Counted from the first letter of the stretch, positions 23,837 to 34,736 are shown. The stretch is DNA of 64,000 nucleotides from DATAEE01 sp036257535 (GCA_036257535.1 DATAFJ010000070.1:1-64000), one strand, 5' to 3'. A program made the numbers and translations. The notes: generated by a model from the letters alone, not told the origin.

Positions 23837-24799
23837 ATGTGCTCCGTGGCACACCTTCTGGCGTTCGCAGCAGCTGCGCTCATCCTCGGCCAGGCGCCGG
23901 CGCGCTACTGGTGCCCGATGCATCCTGACGTGCGAGCAGACGAGCGGATCGCGTGCGTGCGATGCGGCATGACGCTCGCGCCGATCGACGCGAGCGCGTT
24001 CGACGAGAACGGCCTCGAGATCGATGTCAGCCGCGGCAGGACGCCAGGCGTGGTGGCGCTGTCGATCCGTGTCCTCGACGGCGATGAGACCGTGCGAGAC
24101 TTCGAGATCGTCCACGAGCGCCCGTTCCATCTCTTCGTCGTGTCGCGCGACCTGTCGCACTTCGACCACGTCCACCCGGAGCCCGGCGCCGACGGAGTCT
24201 TCGGGATGGATCTGCGTGTCCCGCGGCCCGGTGTCTATCGCCTGGTCGGCGACTTCTATCCAAAAGGCGGGGTTCCACAGACCGTTCAACGAACGATCGT
24301 CACCCCGGGCTTCGACGGGCCGCTATTGCCGGCTGCGACGCCGCTCGAGCCGGATGCCCGCGAGAAGACCGTTTCCGGCCTGCACGTGGCGCTGGAAGGA
24401 GAGCCGCTCGTCGTCGGGCGTGAAACCGACCTCTCATTCGCCGTCGTCGACGCCGCCAGCGGCGAGCGGGTGACAGATCTTGAGCCGTTTCTGGGCGCCC
24501 CTGGACACTTGCTCGTGATGTCCGCCGATCTCGCGGACGCGATTCACAGCCATCCGGATACTCAGACTGGAACGCTGCCGCCCGGCGGAGCCCCCAGTCC
24601 CCAGCCCCTAGTCCCTTCAAGGATCATCTTCCAGGTTCGCTTTCCACGTCCCACGCACTATCGGATGTGGCTGCAGGTTCAGCGGCGCGGGGTGGTCGTT
24701 ACGGTTCCGTTCACCGTGTCGGTCAGTGAGCCTGGCGTTGAGGGTCGCGCGAAATTAGAGCGGCAAGCCGGCAGCCGGGCGTCGAGCTCGTCACCGTGA
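23837..24799 (+). CDS. Exported protein with heavy-metal-binding domain
   Basis: 320 residues. After a hydrophobic N-terminal segment (5-20) comes a heavy-metal-binding domain like those of CusB/CopA proteins: YWCPMHPDV...ACVRCGMTLAP, ligands Cys26, His29, Cys40, Cys43. Two beta-rich domains follow, each with a paired His motif (HFDHVHPE and HSHPD) that resembles periplasmic copper-handling folds. Residues about 253-261 (PSPQPLVPS) are encoded by a CCCCAGTCC-type repeat and look inserted. A role in periplasmic copper sensing or delivery is inferred. The 3' end overlaps the convergent cytochrome gene by 77 bases. Confidence 0.75.
   Translation: MCSVAHLLAFAAAALILGQAPARYWCPMHPDVRADERIACVRCGMTLAPIDASAFDENGLEIDVSRGRTPGVVALSIRVLDGDETVRDFEIVHERPFHLFVVSRDLSHFDHVHPEPGADGVFGMDLRVPRPGVYRLVGDFYPKGGVPQTVQRTIVTPGFDGPLLPAATPLEPDAREKTVSGLHVALEGEPLVVGRETDLSFAVVDAASGERVTDLEPFLGAPGHLLVMSADLADAIHSHPDTQTGTLPPGGAPSPQPLVPSRIIFQVRFPRPTHYRMWLQVQRRGVVVTVPFTVSVSEPGVEGRAKLERQAGSRASSSSP
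24592..24618. repeat. CCCCAGTCCCCAGCCCCTAG-type repeat inside a gene
   Basis: A low-complexity run of CCCAGTCC/CCTAGTCC units reads in frame as Pro/Ser residues between two beta-strands of the metal-binding-domain protein. It resembles extragenic GGGACTGGGGACT repeats known from other genomes. Confidence 0.45.
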
Positions 24800-25430
24800 G
24801 TGTCGTTCCGCGGCCCACCCGTTCAGGGTGGGCGAGCCAGTATGTCGTGCGACGCTCTGGGTCGTAACCCCGAACGAGCAGAAGGATCTCGGGCGCGCGG
24901 CCCGGTGCGCGCAGCGCGACCCCGAATGACTCGGCCGGCTCGCCGCCCTCGGGCCTGAGCCCCATGAGAACGCCGCGTCGCCGTATCGCAGACTGGCCGC
25001 AGGAGAGCGCGAGGGACGTGACGTCCGGTCGCGCCTCGCCTTGCGACCGCGTCAGCGGCTGCGTGGGCTGCGTCGGCGGCAGGTCGCGATCGTCCCCCCT
25101 GGGCGCGCCGCCGTCGGCCCAGGCCGCGATCAGGTCGACTTCAAACGGCGAGAGACTCGGATCGTTTGCGAACGCGCCGTAGCCGCGGACGGCGTTCCAC
25201 GGCGGCATGCGCCGCGCGAGCACCTCTTCCTTGATGGCTTTCGCCCACGGGCGGGCTTCGCTCCACGTCGTGAGCGACATCGGGCCCTCGCCGTCCGGGC
25301 GATGACATCGCACGCAGCGGCGATCGACGATGCGTGAGATTTCGCGAGACCAGGTGATCGTGGTCGTAATACGTGGATGCGCGGCGACGAAGACCGGGAT
25401 CGCGGCAAGCAGCGCGATCCCGGCCAGCAC
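24723..25430 (-). CDS. Exported c-type cytochrome (235 aa)
   Basis: A hydrophobic leader (VLAGIALLAAIPVFVAAHP) precedes a haem c motif CVRCH (Cys39, Cys42, His43) and the block DGEGPMSLTTWSEARPWAKAIKEEVLARRMPPWN, which closely parallels the N-terminal domain of the neighbouring monooxygenase-like protein. A MetProTrp loop supplies the probable axial ligand region. The start is uncertain: GTG at 25430 begins right after the 20-base palindrome 25431-25450 and gives a plausible signal peptide; no ATG fits. A C-terminal domain of unknown fold follows. Likely a redox partner of the gene upstream. Confidence 0.75.
   Translation of the reverse strand: MLAGIALLAAIPVFVAAHPRITTTITWSREISRIVDRRCVRCHRPDGEGPMSLTTWSEARPWAKAIKEEVLARRMPPWNAVRGYGAFANDPSLSPFEVDLIAAWADGGAPRGDDRDLPPTQPTQPLTRSQGEARPDVTSLALSCGQSAIRRRGVLMGLRPEGGEPAESFGVALRAPGRAPEILLLVRGYDPERRTTYWLAHPERVGRGTTLTVTSSTPGCRLAALISRDPQRQAH
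24813..24833. repeat. Palindrome within the 3' end of the cytochrome gene
   Basis: GCCCACCC-GTTCA-GGGTGGGC forms an 8-bp stem with a TTCA-type loop, 13 bases after the stop of the convergent plus-strand gene, and is read as codons by the minus-strand gene. It could end plus-strand transcription. Confidence 0.5.
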
Positions 25431-25450
25431 GCCCGACCTGAAGGTCGGGC
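25431..25450. repeat. Palindrome filling the gap between two cytochrome genes
   Basis: GCCCGACCTGAAGGTCGGGC is a perfect 20-base palindrome that exactly occupies the space between the stop at 25451 and the GTG at 25430. The only SD-like AGGT lies inside its stem, so folding could affect translation of the downstream gene. Confidence 0.65.
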
Positions 25451-26773
25451 CTACTTGGAGGCGGAGGTCGTCGGCGATGCGGTTGCCGGGCTGAAGAGCA
25501 GTCCCGAGTACTGCATTTCCTCCCACGTCTGATCGCCCCACAGCACCTGTACCTTCGGATCCGGATTGAACTTGTTCTTCGCCGAGTTGTCGTACCACGC
25601 GGAGGAGATCAGCTTCGCGCCCTTCGGTACGAGCAGCGGCTCGTCGAACATGTAGTACGTCTGCCAGTTGAAGTCGTACTTCGGGACCGCCAGGATCATC
25701 TTCGACGTGCCATCCGGCAGCTCGAGGCGATACTCCCACTTCTTCCCGCGCAGGTGCGTGTGCGGCAGAATGCCCCACACGAGGGCGTCCTGCACGAACG
25801 TCAGGTCTGCGTCCACCTTCACGTCGTCGGCGCCGGGCGGCAGGACGAGCCCGCCGTTGTAGAACGCCGTCGCACGGATTTCGTGCTTGGGCTCCTCCTT
25901 GGCGTAAATCAGACCCACCTTCGAGCGATCGGTGCCGGCGGTGCCATTCGTCGTGTAGTGCATCTGCAGCTCGATCGAGCCACCCGCCTCGAGACGAAGT
26001 GCCGTTCCGGCAGGAAAGGTCTGAGGATCGGTGCCGGGAGCGAAGCTGGCGATGAGGCGCCGCGGGCCAAGCTCGCGCCCCTTCGGCGGCCGTGAGCCCG
26101 GGGCCCGCTCTGCGATCTTCATCTGCGCCGGATTGGGCTGGAGCACCGGCGCGCGCTGCTTGTCGGGATTGGCGCGGTAATACACGAGCACGTGGTGGAC
26201 CACGGTCTTGTTGCCGGGCCGAATCTCGATCGACTGCACGTGCTTCGGCTCGGTGAAGTTCGTCGGGATGTAGAACCACTCGTATTCGACCGTGCCCTCG
26301 GCCGGAATCGGATAGTCCTCCTGCATCTCGAACACGGCGTCGGGCTTGCCCATGCGCCAGCCGTCGGTGAAGGTCGGCACGGGAGGCGCCGCCTTCGGAT
26401 CGCCTTTGGCCGCCCCGGTGTTCGCCCAGCGGATGAGCGTCTGGCGTTCCGTGTCCGTCAGCCGGCGCTCGTCGCGGAGTTTGAGAAGCGACGGGGCGGC
26501 GTGCCACGGAGGCATGTTGCCCTCGCTGACCTCGTCGCGAATCGCCTTCGCCCACGGGCGCGCCTCGTCGTAGGTCAGTAGCGACATCGGCGCGATCTCG
26601 CCCGGCCTGTGGCAGCCGACGCAGTTCTTATAGAGGATGGGGGCGACGTCGCTCGCAAACGTCGGCGCGTCCGGATCTCCTTTGGGGCGTGTGGATTGCG
26701 TCTGAGCGGACAGGCCAAGCGAGGTGGCCAGCGCGAGCGCGCCGGCCGCCATCAGGAATCTGGTGACACTCAT
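25451..26773 (-). CDS. Cytochrome c / copper type II monooxygenase-like protein
   Basis: 440-residue exported protein. Signal peptide to about residue 23, then a c-type cytochrome domain with CVGCH (Cys51, Cys54, His55) and MPPWHA, then a two-part beta domain like the C-terminus of ascorbate-dependent copper monooxygenases (PHM/DBM type): HHVLVYY, MHYTTNG, HTHLRGKKWEY and a closing WGDQTWEEMQY. The His-x-His and Met fit the catalytic copper site. Substrate unknown. It is translated upstream of the small cytochrome at 24723-25430, a likely electron partner. Confidence 0.83.
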   Translation of the reverse strand: MSVTRFLMAAGALALATSLGLSAQTQSTRPKGDPDAPTFASDVAPILYKNCVGCHRPGEIAPMSLLTYDEARPWAKAIRDEVSEGNMPPWHAAPSLLKLRDERRLTDTERQTLIRWANTGAAKGDPKAAPPVPTFTDGWRMGKPDAVFEMQEDYPIPAEGTVEYEWFYIPTNFTEPKHVQSIEIRPGNKTVVHHVLVYYRANPDKQRAPVLQPNPAQMKIAERAPGSRPPKGRELGPRRLIASFAPGTDPQTFPAGTALRLEAGGSIELQMHYTTNGTAGTDRSKVGLIYAKEEPKHEIRATAFYNGGLVLPPGADDVKVDADLTFVQDALVWGILPHTHLRGKKWEYRLELPDGTSKMILAVPKYDFNWQTYYMFDEPLLVPKGAKLISSAWYDNSAKNKFNPDPKVQVLWGDQTWEEMQYSGLLFSPATASPTTSASK

Positions 26774-26780
26774 GCCAACC

Positions 26781-28892
26781 TCAGGGCGTCGACGTCGACG
26801 CCGGTTTCTCGATTAACCAATAGACGAACCAGCTCCGGATGCGTTCCAGCCGGTCGACCAGAAGCCAGGGCTCACCGGTCCTGGAGAGTCCGTGTGACGA
26901 GCGCGGGTAGCGCACGAGCTCGGTCGGCACCTTGCGCTTCATCAATGCCATGAACCACTGCTCGCTGTCGCCCAGCGGCGTCCGCCAGTCTTCCTCCTGC
27001 ATGATGATCAGCGTCGGCGCCTTGACGCTCTCGACGTAGGAGATTGGCGACAGCCGCCGATACAGCTCGCGCTGCTCCCACGGCTTTCCGAAGAACTCAT
27101 ATTCCGTCAGCCCCTGTGCGTCGGAGGTGCCGTACCAGCTTTCCCAGTTCGCAATCGATCGGCTGGTCACGGCGGCGGCGAAGCGGTTGGTGCGCGACGT
27201 CAGCCAGTTCGTCATGTAGCCGCCGTAGCTGCCGCCCGAAACGCCGACGCGTGTCGGATCGATGTCCGGATATTTCGCCAGCGCCGTATCGACGCCCTTC
27301 AGAAAGTCCTCCTGATCCATCTCGCCCCACTTGCCACGCGTCGCGTATGTGAACGTGTGGCCGTACCCGGTGGAGCCCCGTGGGTTCGGATACAGGACGA
27401 AGAAGCCGGCATTCGAGAGGATCGGGAACGTTCCAAACCACGTATTGCCGTACGCGCCGTGCGGCCCTCCGTGAATCTTGAGCACCATCGGGTACTTGCG
27501 TCCCGGTGTGTAGCCGACGGGTTTGACGAGCCAACCCTCGATTTCGGTTCCGTCCGCAACCTTCCACGCCAGCCGCTCGGGCTTCACGAGCGTCAGCTCG
27601 GACAGCCACGCGTCGTTCATCGTCGTCGCGCGCGCTTCGCCGCTTCCATCGCCGCGCGCGACGAAGAGTTCCGACACCATGAGCGGGTCGCTCGCCGCGA
27701 ACGCGATCACCGAACCGTCTCGCGAGGTGGAGACGTCGGAGATCCAGCGGTCGCCCTTCGTCACCTGACGCGTCTTTCCTTCGACCGTGACCTCGAAGAG
27801 GTGCTGGTTCCCGCCGACACCAGCCTCGAAGCGCAGCGCCGTCCCGGCCGGCGTCCACGCCGGGGCGCTCGGCGCCAGGTCCCACGTGGATGTAACGTTC
27901 CGGGGCTGCCCGGCGAACCGGCCGTCCGTCCCGATTTCGACCACCATTACGTCGTTCTGGCCGCCCCGTTCTTTCATCTGGAGGAAGGCCAGCCGCTTGC
28001 CGTCGGGCGAGACGGCCGGCGAGGCCTCCGTCCCCGGATGTCCCGTGAGACGCCGGGGCTCGCCCCCTTCACGCGAGATGGCATAGATGTCTCCGGTCAG
28101 CTCGTCATTCAGCTCATCGTCTTCGCGCTCGTTCGCCGTGAAGAGAATCGTGGCGTTGTCGCCCGCCCATTCGACGCTCCGTACGGAGTACGGCAATGAC
28201 GTGATCTGCCTGGGCTCTCCGCCTTCGGCAGAGACGACGAAAAGCTGAGATTTCTTCTCGATGGAGTAGTGGGGCAGGAACGTCAGCGTGCCGTCGCGCT
28301 TGTAGCGCGTGGAGGTGACCACCCGGCCGTCGAAGCGCTTCGCGTCGACCGTCTTCGAGACTGAGTTCGGCGCGATCCATCCGTCGCGCTTGTTCTTGTC
28401 CTTCCCCTCGTCATCACCCGCGTCGCCGCTCCCCGGCTGCTTGACGAATGCAATCCACTTCCCGTCGCGCGACCAGCTGGGCGGCCCTGCGACACCCTCC
28501 ACGTGATGCGCCTCGCCGCCGGGCGCTGCCACGCGCGCGAACCAGACGTTGTTCGTGTCCTTTCCGCGACGGGACGTGAAGGCGATCGCGCCGCCATCCG
28601 GCGCCCAGCGCGCACCGGATGATTCCTCCGTGGGATCGGTGAAGCGGAACGGCTTGCCTTCCGGCGCGCCGTTCTTGAGCCGCTTCATCCAGATCTCTCG
28701 ATGCCGTTTGTTGTCCTTTTCGACGACGGTCGTGACGGTGAACGCCACGTAATCGCCGGCGGGCGAAGTGGCGACCTCGCTGACCGTGACTTCCTTGTAG
28801 TAGTCCTGCGGAATCAGCCCGCGCTTCTGGGCCGCGGTCAACGCGGGAAGGCTCAGCAACGCGCAGACAGCCAACGAGATCAGCCGGTGCAT
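26781..28892 (-). CDS. S9 family prolyl oligopeptidase-type peptidase
   Basis: 703-residue exported serine peptidase of the acylaminoacyl-peptidase/DPP group. A signal peptide (MHRLISLAVCALLSLPALTAAQ) is followed by a WD40/TolB-like beta-propeller (about 40-420, many SPDGKRLAF-type strands) and an alpha/beta hydrolase domain with the nucleophile GVSGGSYGGYM, an acidic EEDWRTP and the His in SSHGLSR. The ATG at 28892 is chosen for its strong AGGAGG, six bases upstream; the open frame continues upstream without homology. It ends 7 bases before the monooxygenase-like gene start. Confidence 0.94.
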   Translation of the reverse strand: MHRLISLAVCALLSLPALTAAQKRGLIPQDYYKEVTVSEVATSPAGDYVAFTVTTVVEKDNKRHREIWMKRLKNGAPEGKPFRFTDPTEESSGARWAPDGGAIAFTSRRGKDTNNVWFARVAAPGGEAHHVEGVAGPPSWSRDGKWIAFVKQPGSGDAGDDEGKDKNKRDGWIAPNSVSKTVDAKRFDGRVVTSTRYKRDGTLTFLPHYSIEKKSQLFVVSAEGGEPRQITSLPYSVRSVEWAGDNATILFTANEREDDELNDELTGDIYAISREGGEPRRLTGHPGTEASPAVSPDGKRLAFLQMKERGGQNDVMVVEIGTDGRFAGQPRNVTSTWDLAPSAPAWTPAGTALRFEAGVGGNQHLFEVTVEGKTRQVTKGDRWISDVSTSRDGSVIAFAASDPLMVSELFVARGDGSGEARATTMNDAWLSELTLVKPERLAWKVADGTEIEGWLVKPVGYTPGRKYPMVLKIHGGPHGAYGNTWFGTFPILSNAGFFVLYPNPRGSTGYGHTFTYATRGKWGEMDQEDFLKGVDTALAKYPDIDPTRVGVSGGSYGGYMTNWLTSRTNRFAAAVTSRSIANWESWYGTSDAQGLTEYEFFGKPWEQRELYRRLSPISYVESVKAPTLIIMQEEDWRTPLGDSEQWFMALMKRKVPTELVRYPRSSHGLSRTGEPWLLVDRLERIRSWFVYWLIEKPASTSTP

Positions 28893-29012
28893 GCGTCCTC
28901 CTGGGGGCTTCGAGTATAACGCCGGGGCATTTGTCTCACGATTTTTCAGTCTTTCTTCAAGACTCCTCACCGGCGATTCCCGTACCGTCACCGGCAGGAG
29001 GTCTCGCACCCA

Positions 29013-29450
29013 ATGGCGACGCGCATGCTTGCCGTCATTTCCCTGTTGGGGCCGTTGACGCTGTTCCTGCCTCGTTTCGTCGTTCCTGCCGTACGGCCCG
29101 GCAGCTACGTGGACACGTGGCAACGCATCATGTTCGGCCTCGTGACGCCTGACGGGTGGTTACTTCTCGCGTGGACGACGCTGCCGTACGGCGTCGTCGG
29201 CTGGCTCGGTCTCACGTTTCTGAGGCGCGCCCCGGATCCGACTAGAACCCTTGGGCTCCGGTGGGGCCTCGTCGGCTCCCTGGCAGCCGTCTTCGTACTT
29301 GGCGTCATCGTCCATGCTCCCCAACGGATGCCCGGGATGAATTTCGGCGTGGCGTTCTTCCCGCTGTACGCCGTACCCGTGGCGCTCGGCGGTTACCTGG
29401 CCGGACTCGCAGCCTACAAAGCGACCCGGTGCCTGCCGCTATGGAGGTAG
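29013..29450 (+). CDS. Small integral membrane protein (145 aa)
   Basis: Four hydrophobic segments (about 5-25, 47-68, 87-107, 117-138) with a loop PAVRPGSYVDTWQRIMFGLVTPDG suggest an inner-membrane protein. No recognised family. An AGGAGG lies 13 bases upstream of the ATG, a long spacing that leaves the start slightly uncertain. The last 36 bases overlap the end of the convergent peptidase gene. The stretch 28893-29012 upstream holds no gene. Confidence 0.6.
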   Translation: MATRMLAVISLLGPLTLFLPRFVVPAVRPGSYVDTWQRIMFGLVTPDGWLLLAWTTLPYGVVGWLGLTFLRRAPDPTRTLGLRWGLVGSLAAVFVLGVIVHAPQRMPGMNFGVAFFPLYAVPVALGGYLAGLAAYKATRCLPLWR

Positions 29451-30430
29451 TTGAGCGTCTGCACGGTGAGCAGGACGAGAAGGTTCATGCGCGCCTGCTC
29501 CTCCGGCGTCTTCAGCCGCAGGTTCAGCTCCTTCGCGCGCGCCATCATCGATTCAATGACGCGGTCGATCGTGTACTGGTACTCGCCCGTCCAGCCGGCG
29601 ACCATTCGGCGCGCATCGCGGCGGACTCTCGCGATGAAGCGCCAGGCGGCCATGTTCTTCGCATGCTCGGGAGCATCCGAGAACAGCCGGCGCAGATCGC
29701 GTTCGTAGAAGTCCGGATACGTCAGGCCGTAGTGCTCGCGCTTGCGCGCGTAGTGCGTTCGAAGCGTCCTGCGGATCTTCGAGGCGCGATCGACGCTTCG
29801 CCGCGTCGTGACCGTCGGCGGGCGGCCGGCCAGGCTGCGCATCAGCTCGTCCATGTATTCGAGCTTCCGCCGCGCCGGCCAGCCTTTGTAGCGATGCTCC
29901 CAGTCGGCATCCGGCGTCAGCCAGACGGCGAACGTCTCGGCAAAGTCCTCGTCCGGGTGGCTCTGCGCGTACCACGAATCCAGGTGCAGCACGAAGCGGC
30001 GGCTGTGCGGACGCGGCGTGTAGTACTCGGGATAGGCCCTCGACGAGTACCCGAACAGTTTCAGCCGCCGGCCTTCCTTGCGCAGGCGATAGGCATTGTC
30101 GATGGCATGACCCGCCTCGTGCCGCAGGATGCGCATGCACCATTCGGGGTTTCCCCCCTCCACCTCGAGCATCTGGCTCTCTTCGAGCCGCATGAGTCGA
30201 GGATGCGCGAGATAGAACGGGAGGGCGACGCCCGGGATGCCATCCGGCGTGAACCACTCATCCGCCAACCAGTAGTGCGGGCGGAACACCAGGCCACGGG
30301 CCTCCAGCTCCGCGTCCAGCTGCTGGAGGCGCGGCTCGAGGCCGCTGCCCTCAATCGCGACGCCGAGGTCGCAGATGCGGAGGTCGAGCAGCTTCTCGTC
30401 GGGCCAGTTTGCCCAGTCGTCGGGCCTCAT
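29414..30430 (-). CDS. Putative zinc-binding metallopeptidase (Peptidase_Mx-like)
   Basis: 338-residue cytoplasmic-looking protein with a zincin motif HEAGH (His104, Glu105, His108) in ILRHEAGHAIDNAYRL and a likely third ligand Glu165 in DEDFAETFAVW. The remainder matches the putative zinc-binding metallopeptidase family: YYTPRPHSRRFVLHLDSWYAQSHP, and a C-terminal helix bundle with SMMARAKELNLRLKTPEEQA. Other genomes often place this family beside ATP-grasp enzymes, but none is here. Substrate is unknown. It diverges from the TonB receptor gene. Confidence 0.8.
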   Translation of the reverse strand: MRPDDWANWPDEKLLDLRICDLGVAIEGSGLEPRLQQLDAELEARGLVFRPHYWLADEWFTPDGIPGVALPFYLAHPRLMRLEESQMLEVEGGNPEWCMRILRHEAGHAIDNAYRLRKEGRRLKLFGYSSRAYPEYYTPRPHSRRFVLHLDSWYAQSHPDEDFAETFAVWLTPDADWEHRYKGWPARRKLEYMDELMRSLAGRPPTVTTRRSVDRASKIRRTLRTHYARKREHYGLTYPDFYERDLRRLFSDAPEHAKNMAAWRFIARVRRDARRMVAGWTGEYQYTIDRVIESMMARAKELNLRLKTPEEQARMNLLVLLTVQTLNYLHSGRHRVAL

Positions 30431-30457
30431 CGGTTCGTCGTGTCGAGTCTATCCCGT

Positions 30458-30486
30458 TTGATTCCTACCGTTTACCGGTGTAAAAT
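30458..30486 (+). promoter_or_regulatory. Predicted sigma-70-type promoter for the TonB receptor gene
   Basis: A -35-like TTGATT (30458-30463) and a -10-like TAAAAT (30481-30486) are separated by exactly 17 bases, 64 bases ahead of the receptor ATG at 30550, in an A/T-rich patch of an otherwise GC-rich region. Predicted from sequence only. Confidence 0.55.
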
Positions 30487-30549
30487 CGGTCGCCCTCTCA
30501 GCAGGTTGACCGGAGCGTCCGGGCCGATCCGGACCCGCAAGGAGCTTCT

Positions 30550-32748
30550 ATGAATCTGTTGCGCGTTCTGGCATGCCTGATCGCGTTTGCCATGGTGCCC
30601 TTCGCGCCTGTCGCGCTGGCCCAGCAGCCGTCGCAGCCCGCGCCAGCGCCGAAGCCCGAGGACCAGAAACCGGAAGAGCAGCCCGAAGAGCCCCCGAAGT
30701 ACGAGGAAGTCGTCGTCGTAACCGGGTCGAGAGTGGAGCAGAAGCTCGTCAACGCACCGGCGACGATGACCGTCATCGGAAGCCAGACGATTCAGAACTC
30801 GCCGTCTCAGTCGTTCGCCGATCTCATGCGATCCGTGCCCGGCCTCAACGTCACGCAGATTTCCGCACGCGACGTGAATCTGACGAGCCGGACCGCCACG
30901 ACCTCGCTCGCGACCGGTCAGCTCGCCCTTCTCGACGGCCGTTCGGTCTACCTCGACTTCTTCGGCTTCGTCATGTGGGACTTCCTGCCGGTGAATTTCA
31001 ACGAGATCAAGCAGATCGAAGTCGTGCGCGGCCCCGCGTCCGCCGTCTGGGGCGCCAACGCGCTGCACGGCGTCGTCAACGTCATCACGAAATCGCCGCG
31101 CGAGATTCAGGGAACGACCGCCACGCTCGGCTTCGGCGGCTTCTCACGGCCGGATGGCGATACCTGCACGGACAGCGACGGCGATTCCTGCGGCAACTCG
31201 ATGTTCTACGTGAGTGGAACGCACGCGCAGGCGGTCAACGATCGCTGGGCGTTCAAGCTCTCGGCCGGCGTCTACACGCAGGAGCCGCTGACCCGTCCGA
31301 CCGGCAACATCCCGAACGGCCTCGTTCCACCGACGCCGTACCCCGCGTATCAGAACCAGGGGACGACACAGCCGAAGTTCGACCTGCGGGTGGACTACGA
31401 CCATCCAGACGGCCAGCAGCGCTGGACGTTCAGCGGCGGCGTGGCGGGCACCGATGGCATCATGCACTCAGGCATCGGGCCATTCGACATCAACAGCGGC
31501 AGCATCCTCGGATACTTCAAGGCGGGCTACGACAAGGGTGCGCGGCACGCGCAGTTCTTCACGAACATCCTGAACGGGGACGCGACGAACCTGCTGGCGC
31601 AGACCGGCCCGACCACGTTCCTGGATTTCCAGTTCAAGACGAGCACGTTCGACTTCGAAGCGAGCGACGCCAGAACTTTCGCCGCGCGCCACGTCGTCTC
31701 CTACGGCGGCAACATCCGCTACAGCTCGTTCGATCTGTCCATCGCACCCGGCGCCGACAACCGCACAGAAGGCGGGATCTACGTCCAGGACGACATCTTC
31801 CTGACCGAGATGTTCCGGCTGGTCGCGGGCGGGCGTCTCGACATGTTCAGCAACATCGACGCGGTCTTCTCGCCGCGCGTCGCGTTCATGATCAAGCCGC
31901 ACACGGATCACACGGTCCGCCTGTCCTATAACCGTGCGTACCGGTCGCCGTCGGTGATCAACGAGCATCTCGACGCGACGATCCTGAACCAGGCGACGAT
32001 ACCGGCGATTCCGCCGTTCGTGCCTGCGCCGACGACCGTCGTGTTTCCCATCGAGGCGGTCGGCAATACCGACATCGAAGAGGAATCGCTCGACGCCTAC
32101 GAGATTGGCTACACGGGCTTCGTCGCCGGACGAGCCACGCTGAGCGCGGCGTTCTACGTGAACAACTTCCACGACGGGATCAACTTCGCGCAGGTCGGCA
32201 CGTACACGACGCAGAACCCGCCTCCAGCGCCCGGTTTTCCGCCCCCGTTGCGGCCCCTCCTGAACGTGCTGAACAACCTGGGACGGGGCATTCCGTGCTG
32301 CTTCACCTACGTCAACCTCGGCGACTATCAGCAGGTCGGGATCGAGCTCGGCGCCGACTTCATGGTCAACCCCCACGTGAACGCGTTTGTGAACTACTCG
32401 TGGCAGGACGACCCGGAAGCCGATGATCCGAGCCAGCAGGGAGAACTGAACCTGCCGCCGACGAACCGGTTCAACGTCGGCATGAACTTCAGCTACGGCC
32501 GATACCTGGGCAACTTCGCCGTGAGCTACCAGGACGATGCGTTTTTCCAGGACGTGCTCGACGCGCGCTATCACGGGACGACGGAGCCGTTTACGCTCGT
32601 CAACGCGGGCGTGGGCGTCAAGTTCGGCGGCAACCGTTACACGGCGTCGGCGAAGTTCGTGAACCTGTTCAACGACCGCGTGCAGCAGCACGTCTTCGGC
32701 GACGTCCTGCAGCGGCAGGTCATTGGCGAGATTCGCGTCACGTTCTGA
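30550..32748 (+). CDS. TonB-dependent outer-membrane receptor
   Basis: 732-residue outer-membrane transporter. A signal peptide (to about 24) is followed by a Pro/Glu-rich spacer, then a plug domain with EEVVVVTGSRVEQKLVNAPATMTVI, SFADLMRSVPGLNV, and IEVVRGPASAVWGANALHGVVNVITKSPRE. The remainder is a 22-strand-type beta-barrel ending RQVIGEIRVTF with the C-terminal Phe needed for barrel assembly. An Asp-rich loop (DTCTDSDGDSCGNS) with two Cys may bind calcium. GGAG lies 5 bases before the ATG. The substrate (iron chelate, vitamin or glycan) cannot be read from sequence. Confidence 0.93.
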   Translation: MNLLRVLACLIAFAMVPFAPVALAQQPSQPAPAPKPEDQKPEEQPEEPPKYEEVVVVTGSRVEQKLVNAPATMTVIGSQTIQNSPSQSFADLMRSVPGLNVTQISARDVNLTSRTATTSLATGQLALLDGRSVYLDFFGFVMWDFLPVNFNEIKQIEVVRGPASAVWGANALHGVVNVITKSPREIQGTTATLGFGGFSRPDGDTCTDSDGDSCGNSMFYVSGTHAQAVNDRWAFKLSAGVYTQEPLTRPTGNIPNGLVPPTPYPAYQNQGTTQPKFDLRVDYDHPDGQQRWTFSGGVAGTDGIMHSGIGPFDINSGSILGYFKAGYDKGARHAQFFTNILNGDATNLLAQTGPTTFLDFQFKTSTFDFEASDARTFAARHVVSYGGNIRYSSFDLSIAPGADNRTEGGIYVQDDIFLTEMFRLVAGGRLDMFSNIDAVFSPRVAFMIKPHTDHTVRLSYNRAYRSPSVINEHLDATILNQATIPAIPPFVPAPTTVVFPIEAVGNTDIEEESLDAYEIGYTGFVAGRATLSAAFYVNNFHDGINFAQVGTYTTQNPPPAPGFPPPLRPLLNVLNNLGRGIPCCFTYVNLGDYQQVGIELGADFMVNPHVNAFVNYSWQDDPEADDPSQQGELNLPPTNRFNVGMNFSYGRYLGNFAVSYQDDAFFQDVLDARYHGTTEPFTLVNAGVGVKFGGNRYTASAKFVNLFNDRVQQHVFGDVLQRQVIGEIRVTF

Positions 32749-32754
32749 CGTCTA

Positions 32755-32901
32755 CTCAAGTACGAAGTACGAAGTTCGAGGTACGAAGTAAGTGGAAGGT
32801 AGGAAGTGAAAAGTCCCTGTACGCGTGCCCAGCGTAGTACACTTGCTACTTTCCACTTGCGAACTTACCTCGAACATCGTACTTCGAACTTCGTACTTGA
32901 G
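32755..32901. repeat. Imperfect inverted repeat, GTACGAAGTTCGA family, copy 2
   Basis: Arms at 32755-32796 and 32851-32901, each bounded by CTCAAG/CTTGAG and made of GTACGAAGTTCGA-like units, flank a 54-base centre. The element fills the gap between the TonB receptor stop and the ABC exporter, ending three bases before its TTG start. Copy 1 is at 3347-3453. Confidence 0.85.
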
Positions 32902-32903
32902 CA

Positions 32904-34736
<1,833 letters not shown>

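Noticed and set aside
24723..26555. A 610-codon open frame on the minus strand that could be read as one protein.
   Set aside because: Its 5' two-thirds is antisense-frame sequence within the monooxygenase-like gene (25451-26773, a better frame with signal peptide and motifs). Only the part from 25430 down has a haem motif and signal, so it was kept as a separate gene.
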